A stretch of DNA of 64,000 bases from Flavobacteriales bacterium (GCA_016705955.1 JADJKO010000008.1:97977-161976); one strand, 5' to 3'; numbered from the stretch's first letter, positions 26,201-34,384 are shown. The notes: generated from the letters alone by a model not told the origin. A program made the numbers and translations.

Positions 26201-27137
26201 TGGTCCCATCCGGACTCCACTTGCTGATGCCGACATCGATGGTACCACCCGCCCAGAAATTCTGTAGCACGCCCAAGGTGAGCGGATAACCTGTGTTGAA
26301 CACGATGCCGCCACCGTACAAGTGGCCCGAATCGTCGTAGGTGGCGGTGTAGCCGAAGTTGTCGGCTGTGCTGCCGCTGTAGCTGCCGAAGGTGAGTGTG
26401 GGGTCGATGATGAGTTGTGCATCGCGCACGATCGGTGTATCGAACGACAACACGTCCTGCTTCAAAACGTACATGCAAGAACGCTGCACCGGCTCGTCGT
26501 ATTCAACATGAAGGGATCCTCCTTCGGATCGCGCGGTCAGAATGTTCTTCGTGAATGCGATGGGTGCTTCCTCCACGATCCGGCCTGTGGTCAGGCCTAC
26601 TTCCACCGTCCCGTTCTTCAATACCAAACGGTCCTGTCCTTCGTACCGCAGTTGGATCACCGAAGGATCAACCCCCGGTGAGACGATGAGATCATACTTG
26701 ATCCCATCCTTACCGCTGATCCGCAGATCGATACCCGGCCAGAGATCCTTCAACAGGACCTCGCCGAAGACTCCACAGCCCGAACCCCAGCGCGCAGGAT
26801 CGTTTCCGATGAAGAAATTCTCATAGTGCGTCTGGCGCATCGACCCTGTCCACGCCTGGGCCTGTGCGCCTTCAAAATTCACCCGGTAGGCATGCGCCTT
26901 TCCTTTTCCCGGGTCCTCTGGTTGATGTGCATGGCCATGATGCCGGAGCGAACTGTCGGAGAACATGATGTACGTGAACGCGGACCGCTCCACGAAGAGT
27001 GCTCCCCCGGGCACCAGCGTACGGTAAAGGACCTCCTCCGGCCATTGGCCCTTGTTCTCGGTGAAGGTGGCCGCAGGTGGCGCACTCATCACCGGCCACG
27101 CCAGTGCGATCAGGAGTATGAAAAGGAAGGTGCGCAC
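23229..27137 (-). CDS. Giant secreted protein with beta-propeller, PKD domain and T9SS type B sorting domain
   Basis: A 1302-residue exported protein. A signal peptide (to about residue 20) is followed by a DUF7948-like N-terminal domain beginning ENKGQWPEEVLYR. SBBP-type beta-propeller repeats follow (YLGGNGAESPHSL, YIGGTGNDGLNM, YYGGNGGENGLGV, YFGGTSSAEHVDG). A PKD domain is next (TNTSVGGTDYEWSFDDGSPN), then several Ig-like segments, each with DTSVCAGG or DTTICFGTS-type motifs. The last ~85 residues are the gliding-motility-associated C-terminal (type B sorting) domain: LPNTFTPNGDTYNDTFG, VFNRWGELIWTT and WDGTYHG. It is divergent from purF. Confidence 0.93.
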   Translation of the reverse strand: MRTFLFILLIALAWPVMSAPPAATFTENKGQWPEEVLYRTLVPGGALFVERSAFTYIMFSDSSLRHHGHAHQPEDPGKGKAHAYRVNFEGAQAQAWTGSMRQTHYENFFIGNDPARWGSGCGVFGEVLLKDLWPGIDLRISGKDGIKYDLIVSPGVDPSVIQLRYEGQDRLVLKNGTVEVGLTTGRIVEEAPIAFTKNILTARSEGGSLHVEYDEPVQRSCMYVLKQDVLSFDTPIVRDAQLIIDPTLTFGSYSGSTADNFGYTATYDDSGHLYGGGIVFNTGYPLTLGVLQNFWAGGTIDVGISKWSPDGTSLVWSTYLGGNGAESPHSLVVNDQDELFVMGSTGSPNMPVTPGAFDTSFNGGPLFNSWSPVTGGYGFFHNNGTDIFVAHFNAGATALIGSTYIGGTGNDGLNMIATLTHNYGDHFRGEIALDGNGNPVVATSTQSSDMPTSPGAPQAAFGGGGQDAYLFRLNPALTTLLWGTYYGGNGGENGLGVQFDSSGEIFISGGTTSSNLPMAGTPSDNSFNGASDGYIARFNATGTTMLSSTFVGTTAYDQAYFVQLNTADEVFVVGQTHGAYPVTPGKYNNPGSTQFVHKFSHDLSTSLWSTRLGNGNAAQDLSPTAFLVSDCGQIYLSGWAGTVNNFAGNAGSSTNGSPVTPDAFQSSTTGSDMYLMVLAPEATALNYATYFGGTSSAEHVDGGTSRFDKNGTVYHAVCAGCGSQDDFPTTPGAWSNTNNSSNCNLGVFKFDLSPAQAIIGINGPTSICISATAQFTNTSVGGTDYEWSFDDGSPNSNVFAPSHTFGTPGEYSVSMVLSDNSGCLPGDTATIVITVLGAPVAQADVVDPICPGGDVQLNASGGSSYLWFPNIGLNANNVANPVSTPPQTMVYSVVVSDACGSDTAQVDVQVIDPQTTLMPDTSVCAGGSIVLIATGGGGYVWAPAATLDDPAIGTPTATPDTTTAYSVVITTPDGCVVIDSLHVQVFDAPPVPQLQDTTICFGTSVQLIATPADVYDWHIANGITSLHVQSPIVTPTMPTLYIVDLMNACGSLTDSAFVDLTFVYANAWPDTLVCPGVPVHLGASGGLAYLWTPAAGLNNDTVPDPWATPATNTLYRVVAFDAIGCTDTAFAFVELLPWPTVTAGPDLMIDYGDVVQLTAIGNGTMVWTPAIGLSDSTSASPFVRPEETTTYTVTVSDALGCKNTDVLVVVVTGSLYLPNTFTPNGDTYNDTFGALGKEIKDFELMVFNRWGELIWTTNQLGGRWDGTYHGVESPIDTYVWRVKAIEFSGRLHEAIGHVNLVR

Positions 27138-27260
27138 GGCCGGGCTTGGCTACTTGCCAAAGTACGCCGGAAAGACCCCCTCAACCCCCCGAAAGTTGCT
27201 TGACCGGCAGGGACTTCCGTCACACCTGGGCGGGCGCCGGATGGGCTGGTCGGCGCCCCG

Positions 27261-27268
27261 TACCTTTG
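27261..27268 (+). promoter_or_regulatory. -7 element for purF
   Basis: TACCTTTG matches TAnnTTTG perfectly and lies 11 nt before the ATG at 27280. It supports that start over the long upstream open frame. Confidence 0.55.
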
Positions 27269-27279
27269 GCCACCCCACC

Positions 27280-29181
27280 ATGAGCGACGCCATCAAGCAC
27301 GAGTGCGGCATTGCGCTCATCCGCCTTCGCAAACCACTTGCCTACTACCAGGACCGCTACGGCTCGCCGCTGTATGGGTTGAAGAAGCTGTACCTCCTCA
27401 TGGAGAAGCAGCACAACCGGGGGCAGGACGGGGCTGGTATCGCGTCCATCAAGTTGGATCCCGTGCCTGGGCTCAACTACATCGATCGGGAACGGAGCAC
27501 AGACAAACAGGCCATCCAGAAGATCTTCGGGAAGGTGGACAAGGGCTATGCAGAAGCTTTGGCGGCCGATCCCGAAGCAGCGATCAATGCCGAAAGCCTG
27601 AAACGCGGGATGCCCTTCATGGGCGAAGTGCTCTTGGGCCACCTGCGTTACGCCACGTTCGGGCGGGATAGCTTGGAGAACTGCCACCCGCGCCGCCGGT
27701 TGAACAATTGGATGACGCGCAATCTGGTGGTGGCGGGCAACTTCAATATGACCAACGTGGACGAGCTCTTCGACCTGCTCGTTTCCATCGGCCAGCATCC
27801 CAAGGAGCGGAGCGATACGATGACCGTGCTGGAGAAGATCGGCCACTTCCTCGATGTGGAGAACGATCGTATCGCAGCGATCCACCGCCAGCTCGGATAC
27901 AACGACAAGCAGATCACGCAAGTGGTCGGCGAGAAGTTGGATGTGCGCCAGATCCTGGTGAACAGCGCCATGGATTTCGATGGTGGCTATGCGTTGGCCG
28001 GTATGATCGGCCACGGCGATGCCTTCGTGTTGCGTGACCCTGCGGGTATTCGTCCGGCCTTCTGGTACGCCGATGATGAAGTGGTGGTGGTGGCCAGTGA
28101 ACGACCGGCGATCCAGACCGCATTCCACTTGAAGACGGAGCAGATCCAGGAACTCACTCCGGGACATGCGCTCATCATCCGAAAGGATGGATCGTACAGC
28201 GAGCAGCAAGTGCGCGAGCCGGTGGAGAAGCGCGCGTGCAGTTTCGAGCGGATCTACTTCAGTCGCGGCAGTGATCGTGATATCTATCGTGAGCGTATCG
28301 CGCTCGGCCGTTCGGTATGTCCTGCGATCCTGGAGGCCATAGACCACGATCTGGAGAACACGGTCTTCAGCTTCATCCCGAACACGGCGGAAGTGGCGTG
28401 CTACGGCATGCTGAAGGAGATGGAGGATGAACTGGACCGCGTGAAGGAGCGCCGTATCCTGGAACTCGGCCCCGATCCCGATCCTGTAAAGCTGCGCGCG
28501 ATCCTTGCACTTCGGCCACGCTTGGAGAAGGTGGCGATCAAGGACGCGAAGCTCCGCACCTTCATCACCGCCGATGATGCACGCGATGATCTGGTGGCGC
28601 ACGTCTATGACATCACCTACGGCTCCGTGCGCCCCGGCGTGGACAACCTGGTGGTGATCGACGACAGCATTGTGCGCGGCACCACGTTGAAGCAGAGCAT
28701 CCTGCGGATGTTGGATCGCTTGGAACCGAAACGCATCGTGGTGGTGAGCAGTGCGCCGCAGATCCGCTACCCCGATTGCTACGGCATCGACATGGCCAAG
28801 ATGGGCGACCTCATCGCCTTCCGCGCAGCCATCGCGTTGCTGAAGGAGACCAAGCAGGAGAATATCATCGACGATGTGTACGACCGCGCGGTCGCCATGG
28901 TCGGGCGGCCGTTCACCGAGCAGGAGAACGTGGTGAAGGACATCTACCGGCCGTTCACAGCGGAACAGATCAGCGACAAGATCGCCGAACTGCTCACGCC
29001 GGAAGTGATCAACGCCGAGGTGAAGATCGTTTACCAGAGCATCGAGGGCTTGCACGCCGCCTGCCCGGATCACAAAGGCGATTGGTACTTCACCGGGGAT
29101 TATCCCACACCCGGCGGCAATCGCGTGGTGAACCGTGCGTACATCAACTTCCACGAAGGGAAGAACGTGCGGGCCTACTGA
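27280..29181 (+). CDS. purF: Amidophosphoribosyltransferase (long Bacteroidota form)
   Basis: A 633-residue enzyme for the first step of purine synthesis (PRPP plus glutamine to phosphoribosylamine). The N-terminal class II glutaminase uses Cys9 (KHECGIALIR). Further glutaminase motifs are EKQHNRGQDGAGIAS, GHLRYATFG, and RNLVVAGNFNMTNVDE. The C-terminal phosphoribosyltransferase domain has the PRPP loop VVIDDSIVRGTTLKQS and the motif FSRGSDRDIYRERIALGR. At 633 residues it is longer than the roughly 500-residue E. coli enzyme, with extra residues around 330-400 of the PRTase region and at the C-terminus, as in other Bacteroidota. The start at 27280 gives the family N-terminus MSDAIKHECG. Its last 7 bp overlap the end of the convergent metalloprotease gene. 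Confidence 0.93.
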   Translation: MSDAIKHECGIALIRLRKPLAYYQDRYGSPLYGLKKLYLLMEKQHNRGQDGAGIASIKLDPVPGLNYIDRERSTDKQAIQKIFGKVDKGYAEALAADPEAAINAESLKRGMPFMGEVLLGHLRYATFGRDSLENCHPRRRLNNWMTRNLVVAGNFNMTNVDELFDLLVSIGQHPKERSDTMTVLEKIGHFLDVENDRIAAIHRQLGYNDKQITQVVGEKLDVRQILVNSAMDFDGGYALAGMIGHGDAFVLRDPAGIRPAFWYADDEVVVVASERPAIQTAFHLKTEQIQELTPGHALIIRKDGSYSEQQVREPVEKRACSFERIYFSRGSDRDIYRERIALGRSVCPAILEAIDHDLENTVFSFIPNTAEVACYGMLKEMEDELDRVKERRILELGPDPDPVKLRAILALRPRLEKVAIKDAKLRTFITADDARDDLVAHVYDITYGSVRPGVDNLVVIDDSIVRGTTLKQSILRMLDRLEPKRIVVVSSAPQIRYPDCYGIDMAKMGDLIAFRAAIALLKETKQENIIDDVYDRAVAMVGRPFTEQENVVKDIYRPFTAEQISDKIAELLTPEVINAEVKIVYQSIEGLHAACPDHKGDWYFTGDYPTPGGNRVVNRAYINFHEGKNVRAY

Positions 29182-31289
29182 GACAACTCCACCACGCGTC
29201 CTTGTTTCCTGAGTTTGCGCAACACCTTCGCGCGCGCATTCAACTCACCGCCAGCGTGGACGATGATCCGCGATCCGCTTTGCACGTTCACCTTCGCTTT
29301 GGTGTGGAGATCAAGTCGCGCGCCGGGCATCACGTGGATCACGCTCTCGTTCGTTAACTCCAGTTCGCAGTTCCGTTCACCGACCACGGTGGCTCCACCC
29401 GCGATGACGAACCGCGTGGGTGCGCTGTACCATGGCTTGTTGTCCGTACCACCCACCCGTTGGAGTTGTGTCGGCGTGCGTGATCGATCAAGCGTCAGCC
29501 GGGCGCCGCTGGCGATGGTTAGCGCGGTACGGTCGTGGTAGGACGATGGATGCAACACGATGCTGTCCGCACACCACCGCAGGTTGTGCTCGATGCGTCG
29601 GTCATCGTTGCGAACCCGCATAGCGATGTCTCCGTTCGCACGTTGTTCCAGAAGTTCGACCGCGATACCATTCAAGTGAACCACACGATTGTCCGGTGGT
29701 CCGTACCGGTTCATGGCATTGCCTCCTTGGTTCAGCAGCGTGAGCATGTTCGCGGAGGAAGGGTTCGTGGTCATCCCGAGTTTGCGCACTCCGGTCGGCG
29801 TGAAGACCTGGCGCGAGTGCCCATAGAACTGCCCTTGGTCCACCTTCTTGCCATCGCGGTATTCAATGCGCGGCACCATGTGCGTGGAACGGTTCAGCTT
29901 CCCTTCACCACCTGTGCGTAACGGAAGTTCGAGGTCCTGTTGGCCGGTGAGCGGATTGGCATCGCGCGATGTACTAACATCAAAAGGCGTTGTAGGCCCT
30001 GGCCATAGGCACTCGAAGGTCTCCGTGGTGGTGCGCACTTCCAGATCGAAGTTCCCGTTCGCGGGGATCGGTCGCAGGTAGTCCGAGTGTTGGCCGTAGA
30101 TATCGGTGCCGTAACGGTTGTCGCGATCAACCTGCAGGTAGGCATGGATGCCCGGTACGATCCCGCTCACGCACGGCATGATCTGCTCGTAGTGGAAGAT
30201 GTCGCTCAGGATACCGTTGCGTTTATAGGTCTGGTGGTTCTCCAACCAGATCCACTGCGCGTATTCGTTCTCGGGCAGGAAGGGCAGACGTATGCGGACG
30301 GCGTCACCGGTGGTCATGAAGTCGCGCAACACAAACACACCGGTATCACCGTTGTAAGGATCGATGTCGCTGTTCACCTCCGTGCCGTTGCTGCTGCGCG
30401 CATGGATGCGTAGCGAGGCATCCGCTGCACGCCAACCGAGCCGATCGCGATCCCACGCATTGCCCGTGAGCAGTGAACTGTTACTGCCGCCCATCATGCT
30501 CCAACCGCCTTGTAGGAACGGGAAGTAGCTGCTGAACTGTGCCGCATTGCCACCACCCACGTGGAAGTTGTTCCCGCCGAAAAGCAAGTGGTTGTACTCG
30601 TGCTGCAGGATCTCGTACGGCATCGCGTACATCCCACCGAAGCGACTTTGTGAATCGCTCTCGTATCCGAAGAGCTTGCCCGGACTTCCTTGGTCCACAC
30701 TGCCTTGGTTGTGTGTGAGGCCGCTGTTGCGCGTGATCACCATCACATGGTCATAGCTGTGCGGATCGTCGGCACCCAGGTGCTTCGGCATACCCGGCCG
30801 ACCACCGCGATTCCATAGGTCGAAGTCGGCGATGCTCAGGTGGTGATGCGTACGCAGCGTCCCCATTTTGTTCGCCTCCTTCACCGCTAGTACGCCGATG
30901 CCGTGCGCATTGCCCACCGTGGGGTATTCGCTCTCGCGCAACGTCAGGATCGTGTCGATGTAATCACCCAGCACCGTGTACCGGCCCAACGACATGTCGT
31001 GATAATAGCGCGTGACCTGTGCGAAATATGCAGCCGCCGGTTGTGGATCGAAGACCTCGTCCTTCCACTTCGGGAGCTGGTGCTTGGGCCAGTTCTCCGA
31101 ACCGTTGGGTTGCGGATCTCGCGAGGGGCTTTGGTCGTATTCGATCTCCACGAAGAGCAAGAGGATCCGGATCGTTCCGTGCGGACTCAAGTACCAGCCG
31201 TTCGTGCTGTTCGGGACGCGCGTGGTATCCGCTTGCGCGAACGCCAACGAGCAGCGAACAACGAGCAACGCGAAGATCAACCAGCGCAT
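29175..31289 (-). CDS. Secreted zinc metalloprotease-like protein
   Basis: A 704-residue exported protein. The signal peptide is MRWLIFALLVVRCSLAFAQ. The N-terminal ~300 residues look like an M6/immune-inhibitor-A-like peptidase (YFAQVTRYYHDMSLGRYTV, and the zinc motif ILQHEYNHLLFGG, that is HExxH). Downstream beta-rich domains have no clear identity. The C-terminus has a repeated short-strand pattern (VIAGGATVVGERNCELELTN, SGSRIIVHAGGELNARAKV) but no standard T9SS type A or B tail. The assignment to M6 is by overall pattern; the zinc motif is the firmest evidence. The stop overlaps the purF stop by 7 bp in convergent orientation. Confidence 0.75.
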   Translation of the reverse strand: MRWLIFALLVVRCSLAFAQADTTRVPNSTNGWYLSPHGTIRILLLFVEIEYDQSPSRDPQPNGSENWPKHQLPKWKDEVFDPQPAAAYFAQVTRYYHDMSLGRYTVLGDYIDTILTLRESEYPTVGNAHGIGVLAVKEANKMGTLRTHHHLSIADFDLWNRGGRPGMPKHLGADDPHSYDHVMVITRNSGLTHNQGSVDQGSPGKLFGYESDSQSRFGGMYAMPYEILQHEYNHLLFGGNNFHVGGGNAAQFSSYFPFLQGGWSMMGGSNSSLLTGNAWDRDRLGWRAADASLRIHARSSNGTEVNSDIDPYNGDTGVFVLRDFMTTGDAVRIRLPFLPENEYAQWIWLENHQTYKRNGILSDIFHYEQIMPCVSGIVPGIHAYLQVDRDNRYGTDIYGQHSDYLRPIPANGNFDLEVRTTTETFECLWPGPTTPFDVSTSRDANPLTGQQDLELPLRTGGEGKLNRSTHMVPRIEYRDGKKVDQGQFYGHSRQVFTPTGVRKLGMTTNPSSANMLTLLNQGGNAMNRYGPPDNRVVHLNGIAVELLEQRANGDIAMRVRNDDRRIEHNLRWCADSIVLHPSSYHDRTALTIASGARLTLDRSRTPTQLQRVGGTDNKPWYSAPTRFVIAGGATVVGERNCELELTNESVIHVMPGARLDLHTKAKVNVQSGSRIIVHAGGELNARAKVLRKLRKQGRVVELSQ

Positions 31290-31303
31290 CGCGCCAAGGT
31301 AGT

Positions 31304-31819
31304 CTACGCCTTAGGCGCCTTGTACAGCGGCACGGTGCTGCACGGCTCGCCGAACATCAGCGACTTCACCACAGGCATCAGCTTCGCGCTCAGTTCCACA
31401 TAAGCGTTCAGTGGCACCGGCAATTTGCCACAGCCCTTCACGACGATGCGCGCACCGCGATAGAGTTCAATGTCCAACTGCTGAACGAGACGTGTGAAAA
31501 TGGCACGCTCCAAGTCGTTGGCATCGCCTTGCGTTACGAATACTGCGTGCGGTTGAAGACTTGTCGCGACGAGCATGTAAGCCCAGGTCGGGATGATGGC
31601 ATCCGCCGAGCAATGGATCGAGACGAACTTGCCTTTGTATTGCGACCAGTCGTGCGCTTTCACGAAGGCACGTAGGTCGTCCTCCTTCAGCGCGATCTCC
31701 TGCCAGAGCAGGGGCTTCAGATCGAAGACCACGCGCTCGCCTTGCGGGTACATCTCCTCCAGGTCGAGGGTGATGATCCCGCTGGAAGCGACCTTGTTGA
31801 TGATGGGTTCATCCGACAT
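31304..31819 (-). CDS. DUF2480 family protein
   Basis: A 171-residue cytoplasmic protein of the Bacteroidota DUF2480 family (for example SGIITLDLEEMYPQGERVVF, VSIHCSADAIIPTWAYMLV, KGCGKLPVPLNAYVELS). Its function is unknown. It is the last gene of the SUF operon here, as it often is in Bacteroidota, and the conserved Cys residues in IHCSAD and VKGCG could fit a role in iron-sulfur metabolism (inference). The spacer to the DUF59 gene (31820-31921) carries a degenerate low-complexity repeat. Confidence 0.85.
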   Translation of the reverse strand: MSDEPIINKVASSGIITLDLEEMYPQGERVVFDLKPLLWQEIALKEDDLRAFVKAHDWSQYKGKFVSIHCSADAIIPTWAYMLVATSLQPHAVFVTQGDANDLERAIFTRLVQQLDIELYRGARIVVKGCGKLPVPLNAYVELSAKLMPVVKSLMFGEPCSTVPLYKAPKA

Positions 31820-31826
31820 GAGCCAG

Positions 31827-31921
31827 TTACGTATTGGCCTCTTTCGCGTTGCGTGCTCGTTGCGTCGTCGCGCCGTTGCGGTTCAATTCTTCTCTGCGCT
31901 TTAGTGCTTCTACAGCCATCC
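31827..31921. repeat. Low-complexity repeat remnant in the DUF59-DUF2480 spacer
   Basis: On the minus strand this spacer reads AAGCGCAGAGAAGAATTGAA followed by several copies of CGCAACG/GCGACGACGCAACG. It is related in style to the CAGAG-rich elements in other spacers of this operon. No start-stop organisation supports coding. Confidence 0.55.
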
Positions 31922-32242
31922 TCACATGAAACCGAGCTCTAGCTGCGCCGCTTCGCTCATCATCGTTCTGTCCCAAGGCGGTTCGAAGGTCAGTTCCACT
32001 TTCGCGCTGGACACGCCATAGGTCTGCCCCACTTTCTGCTCCACCTCGTTCGGCATGCTCTCCGCCACCGGGCAGGAGGGGGAGGTCAAGGTCATCTTGA
32101 CGTCCACATGCGCATTGTCGTCCACGTTCACCTCGTAGATCAGGCCCAGCTCGTACACGTCCACGGGGATCTCCGGGTCGTACACCGTTTTCAGCGCGTC
32201 GATCACGCGGTCCTCCAGTTGTTTCTTCTCGTCTTCTGTCAT
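31922..32242 (-). CDS. DUF59/MIP18-type iron-sulfur assembly protein (SufT-like)
   Basis: A 106-residue MIP18-family protein that helps deliver or mature Fe-S clusters. Hallmarks are the YDPEIPVDVYELGLIYEV motif and the invariant Cys in LTSPSCPVAESMP. A C-terminal acidic-aromatic segment follows (LTFEPPWDRTMMSEAAQLEL). It sits between sufE and the DUF2480 gene, the usual Bacteroidota order. Confidence 0.93.
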   Translation of the reverse strand: MTEDEKKQLEDRVIDALKTVYDPEIPVDVYELGLIYEVNVDDNAHVDVKMTLTSPSCPVAESMPNEVEQKVGQTYGVSSAKVELTFEPPWDRTMMSEAAQLELGFM

Positions 32243-32320
32243 GGGAGAGGGCAGATGTGAAATGCGGGCTCATGCGGTCCTTCGCTTCGCGCGGACTGAC
32301 CAGGCGCGGGGAATGTGGAG

Positions 32321-32602
32321 AGTGCGAATACAGCCTCACGCGGAGGAGCAGAGGGAGCGGGGAATGCGAATGTGGTTTCACGCAGAGGCTCAGAGAACGC
32401 AGAGAGGGAGGGGCATGCGAATGCAGCCTCACGCGGAGGCGCGGAGGAAGTGGAGAATGCGAATGCGGTCTCACGCAGAGGCGCAGAGAACGCAGAGAAG
32501 AAGTGGAATGCGAATGCAGTCTGAAGCGGAGGCGCGGGGAATGCAGAGTAAAGCAGTGCGAGTGGCGGGATTCCCCTCTGCGTTCTCTGCGCCTCTACGT
32601 GA
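32321..32602. repeat. Higher-order tandem repeat (93-bp period) in the sufE-DUF59 spacer
   Basis: Units starting with (A/G)TGCGAAT begin at 32321, 32364, 32415, 32457 and 32508, with a related start at 32555. They alternate between about 42 and 51 bp, so the exact period is 93 bp (32364 to 32457, 32415 to 32508). Each unit contains TCACGC(A/G)GAGGCG, and the longer ones continue AGAGAACGCAGAG. The final segment (about 32575-32602) is an inverted copy, CTCTGCGTTCTCTGCGCCTC, so the array can fold back on itself. Open frames cross it on both strands, but they consist only of the repeat and are not credible genes. It is not CRISPR: there are no unique spacers. Confidence 0.85.
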
Positions 32603-32618
32603 TATGTGTTTCTCCCCC

Positions 32619-33074
32619 TCATGCCTCTTCGTGAGATCCAGCCGAGAACGCCAACGCATACCGCTTCATCTGGTCGAGCATCGCACTCAATCCATTTGCG
32701 CGGTTCGGGCTCAAGTGCTCGCGCAATCCGATGCGGTCGATGAATTCCGTGGAAGCGCCGAGGATCTCCTGCGGTGTGCGGTCGTTGTACACGCGTACCA
32801 GTAAAGCCACAATGCCCTTGGTGATCATGGCATCGCTGTCGGCGGTGAAATGCACAGTGCCCTCGCTGAGCGAAGTCGAAGCGCGGTACTCAGCACTGAG
32901 CCACACGCGACTTTGGCAACCACGCACAAGATTCTCTTCGGTCTTGTTCTCCGGTGTGATCAAGGGCAGGTCCTTGCCCAGCTCGATCAGGTGCTCGTAG
33001 CGATCCTGCCAGTCCGTGAACATGGCGAACTCGTCGACGAGGTCTTGTTGGGTTTGTGCCAATGTTGCGGTCAT
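32619..33074 (-). CDS. sufE: Cysteine desulfuration protein SufE
   Basis: A 151-residue sulfur acceptor that takes persulfide from SufS and passes it to the SufBCD scaffold. The acceptor Cys53 is in RGCQSRVWL (E. coli SufE Cys51). The ATG at 33072-33074 (MTATLAQTQQDLVDEF) was chosen because residues further upstream (ILRQAQDD) are the translation of an interspersed repeat. Right after the active site the sequence ASTSLSE appears where relatives have a short turn. Its DNA is a palindromic element (32865-32882) that also occurs inside sufS and dnaE. The gene follows sufS after 23 nt. Confidence 0.93.
   Translation of the reverse strand: MTATLAQTQQDLVDEFAMFTDWQDRYEHLIELGKDLPLITPENKTEENLVRGCQSRVWLSAEYRASTSLSEGTVHFTADSDAMITKGIVALLVRVYNDRTPQEILGASTEFIDRIGLREHLSPNRANGLSAMLDQMKRYALAFSAGSHEEA
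32865..32882. repeat. Short palindromic element inside sufE
   Basis: GCTGAGCGAAGTCGAAGC lies within the sufE reading frame and is translated as ASTSLS. The same 18-mer is at 52284-52301 in dnaE, and a close variant lies at 33856-33875 in sufS. Confidence 0.8.
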
Positions 33075-33078
33075 GTCA

Positions 33079-33096
33079 TCCTGAGCTTGCCGAAGA
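33079..33096. repeat. Interspersed repeat in the sufS-sufE spacer
   Basis: TCCTGAGCTTGCCGAAGA is a variant of the CTGAGCnnnnnCGAAG element found inside sufE, sufS and dnaE, here lying between the sufS stop and the sufE start. Confidence 0.6.
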
Positions 33097-33097
33097 A

Positions 33098-34378
33098 TCA
33101 TCGCAACATCTTGACTGCCTTCTTCGTGGCGGCGACCAAGGCATCCACTTCCGCCATCGTATTGAAGCATGCGAAGCTTGCCCTCGTCGTTCCGCTCACA
33201 CCGAAGCGGTCCATCAGCGGTTGCGTGCAGTGGTGGCCCGTGCGCACGGCGATGCCTTGCTGGTCGAGCAAGGTGCCGAGGTCGTAGTGGTGTACGCCTT
33301 CGATCACGAAGCTGATCACACCGACCTTCTCCTTCGCAGTACCGATGATGCGCAGACCGTCGATGGTGAGTAGCTCCTTGGTCGCGCGTGCGAGCAGGGT
33401 GAGTTCATGCGCGGCCATGGCATCGAGGTCGTAGTCGTTCATCCAGCTGATCGCTTCTCCGAGACCGATGATCCCGGCGATGTTCGGTGTGCCGGCCTCG
33501 AACTTGAACGGCAGCTTCGCCCACGTGCTTTTCTCGAAGTTGACTTGGTCGATCATCTCGCCACCGCCTTGCCAGGGCGGCATTTTCTCAAGCAACTCTT
33601 CACGGCCGTACAACACGCCGATGCCTGTCGGGCCATACGCTTTGTGGCCACTGAAGGCATAGAAGTCGCAGCCGAGGTCTTGCACATCCACCTTCAAATG
33701 CGGTATGGCCTGCGCACCGTCAACCACGGTGATGATGCCTTGCTTCTTCGCCTGCGCAATGAGCTCCTTCACCGGATTGATCGTGCCAAGCGTGTTGCTC
33801 ACATGCGAGATCGCGAGGATGCGTGTCTTCTCTGTGAACACCTCACTCCGGGCCTCCCTGAGCGGAGTCGAAGGGCCCGGAGTCTCACCCAAGTCCCATT
33901 CGCCACTCTCCGTGATCGGGATCACTTTCAATGTGGCACCGTGCCGCTCGCAGGCCAGTTGCCAAGGCACGATGTTGCTGTGGTGCTCCATGCCGCTGAT
34001 CACCACCTCATCGCCCTTCTCCAGCAGCAGTTGACCAAGACTGGTCGCTGCGAGGTTGATGCTCGCCGTGGTGCCGCTGGTGAAGATGATCTCGTGCGCG
34101 TGTTTCGCGTTGATGTGCTTGCGAATGGTCTCACGCGCGGCCTCCTGTGCTTCGGTGGCCTTGGTGCTCAGCGTATGCACACCGCGGTGTACGTTGGCAT
34201 TGATCGTCGCGTAGTAGGTGCTCTCCGCTTTGATCACGCGACGCGGCTTCTGGCTGGTCGCGGCATTGTCGAAATACACGAGCGGCTTGCCGTGTACCAG
34301 CTCCTTTAGTATCGGGAACTGTGCGCGGAACTCCTCGACATGGTAGGCGGACTTTACCGGTGAAGAAGTCGTGCTCAT
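33098..34378 (-). CDS. sufS: Cysteine desulfurase SufS
   Basis: A 426-residue PLP-dependent cysteine desulfurase that supplies sulfur for Fe-S clusters. The PLP-binding Lys246 is in FSGHKAYGPTG and the persulfide-carrying Cys384 in RTGHHCTQPLM. Their 138-residue spacing equals that of E. coli SufS Lys226 and Cys364. Other landmarks are YFDNAATSQKP, NVHRGVH, EHHSNIVPW and VDGAQA. Between the usual segments GEWDL and TRILAISHVSN there is an extra GETPGPSTPLREARSEV. Part of it (PSTPLRE) is the translation of a palindromic repeat at 33856-33875, so the enzyme is slightly longer than usual. Confidence 0.95.
   Translation of the reverse strand: MSTTSSPVKSAYHVEEFRAQFPILKELVHGKPLVYFDNAATSQKPRRVIKAESTYYATINANVHRGVHTLSTKATEAQEAARETIRKHINAKHAHEIIFTSGTTASINLAATSLGQLLLEKGDEVVISGMEHHSNIVPWQLACERHGATLKVIPITESGEWDLGETPGPSTPLREARSEVFTEKTRILAISHVSNTLGTINPVKELIAQAKKQGIITVVDGAQAIPHLKVDVQDLGCDFYAFSGHKAYGPTGIGVLYGREELLEKMPPWQGGGEMIDQVNFEKSTWAKLPFKFEAGTPNIAGIIGLGEAISWMNDYDLDAMAAHELTLLARATKELLTIDGLRIIGTAKEKVGVISFVIEGVHHYDLGTLLDQQGIAVRTGHHCTQPLMDRFGVSGTTRASFACFNTMAEVDALVAATKKAVKMLR
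33856..33875. repeat. Short palindromic element inside sufS
   Basis: CCCTGAGCGGAGTCGAAGGG is a 20-bp imperfect palindrome inside the sufS frame, coding for PSTPLRE on the minus strand. It is the same repeat family as the copies in sufE and dnaE. Confidence 0.8.
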
Positions 34379-34384
34379 AGGATA

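Noticed and set aside
27220..29154. 644-residue minus-strand frame
   Set aside because: It is antisense to purF, which has all catalytic motifs.
32321..32602. Possible CRISPR array
   Set aside because: Units are contiguous tandem repeats with no unique spacers, the units differ in length and sequence, and no cas genes are nearby.
32241..32804. Open frames on both strands across the repeat array
   Set aside because: The array period of 93 bp is a multiple of three, so frames stay open by chance. The translations consist only of the repeat (for example VSRRGAENAE) and run into sufE antisense.
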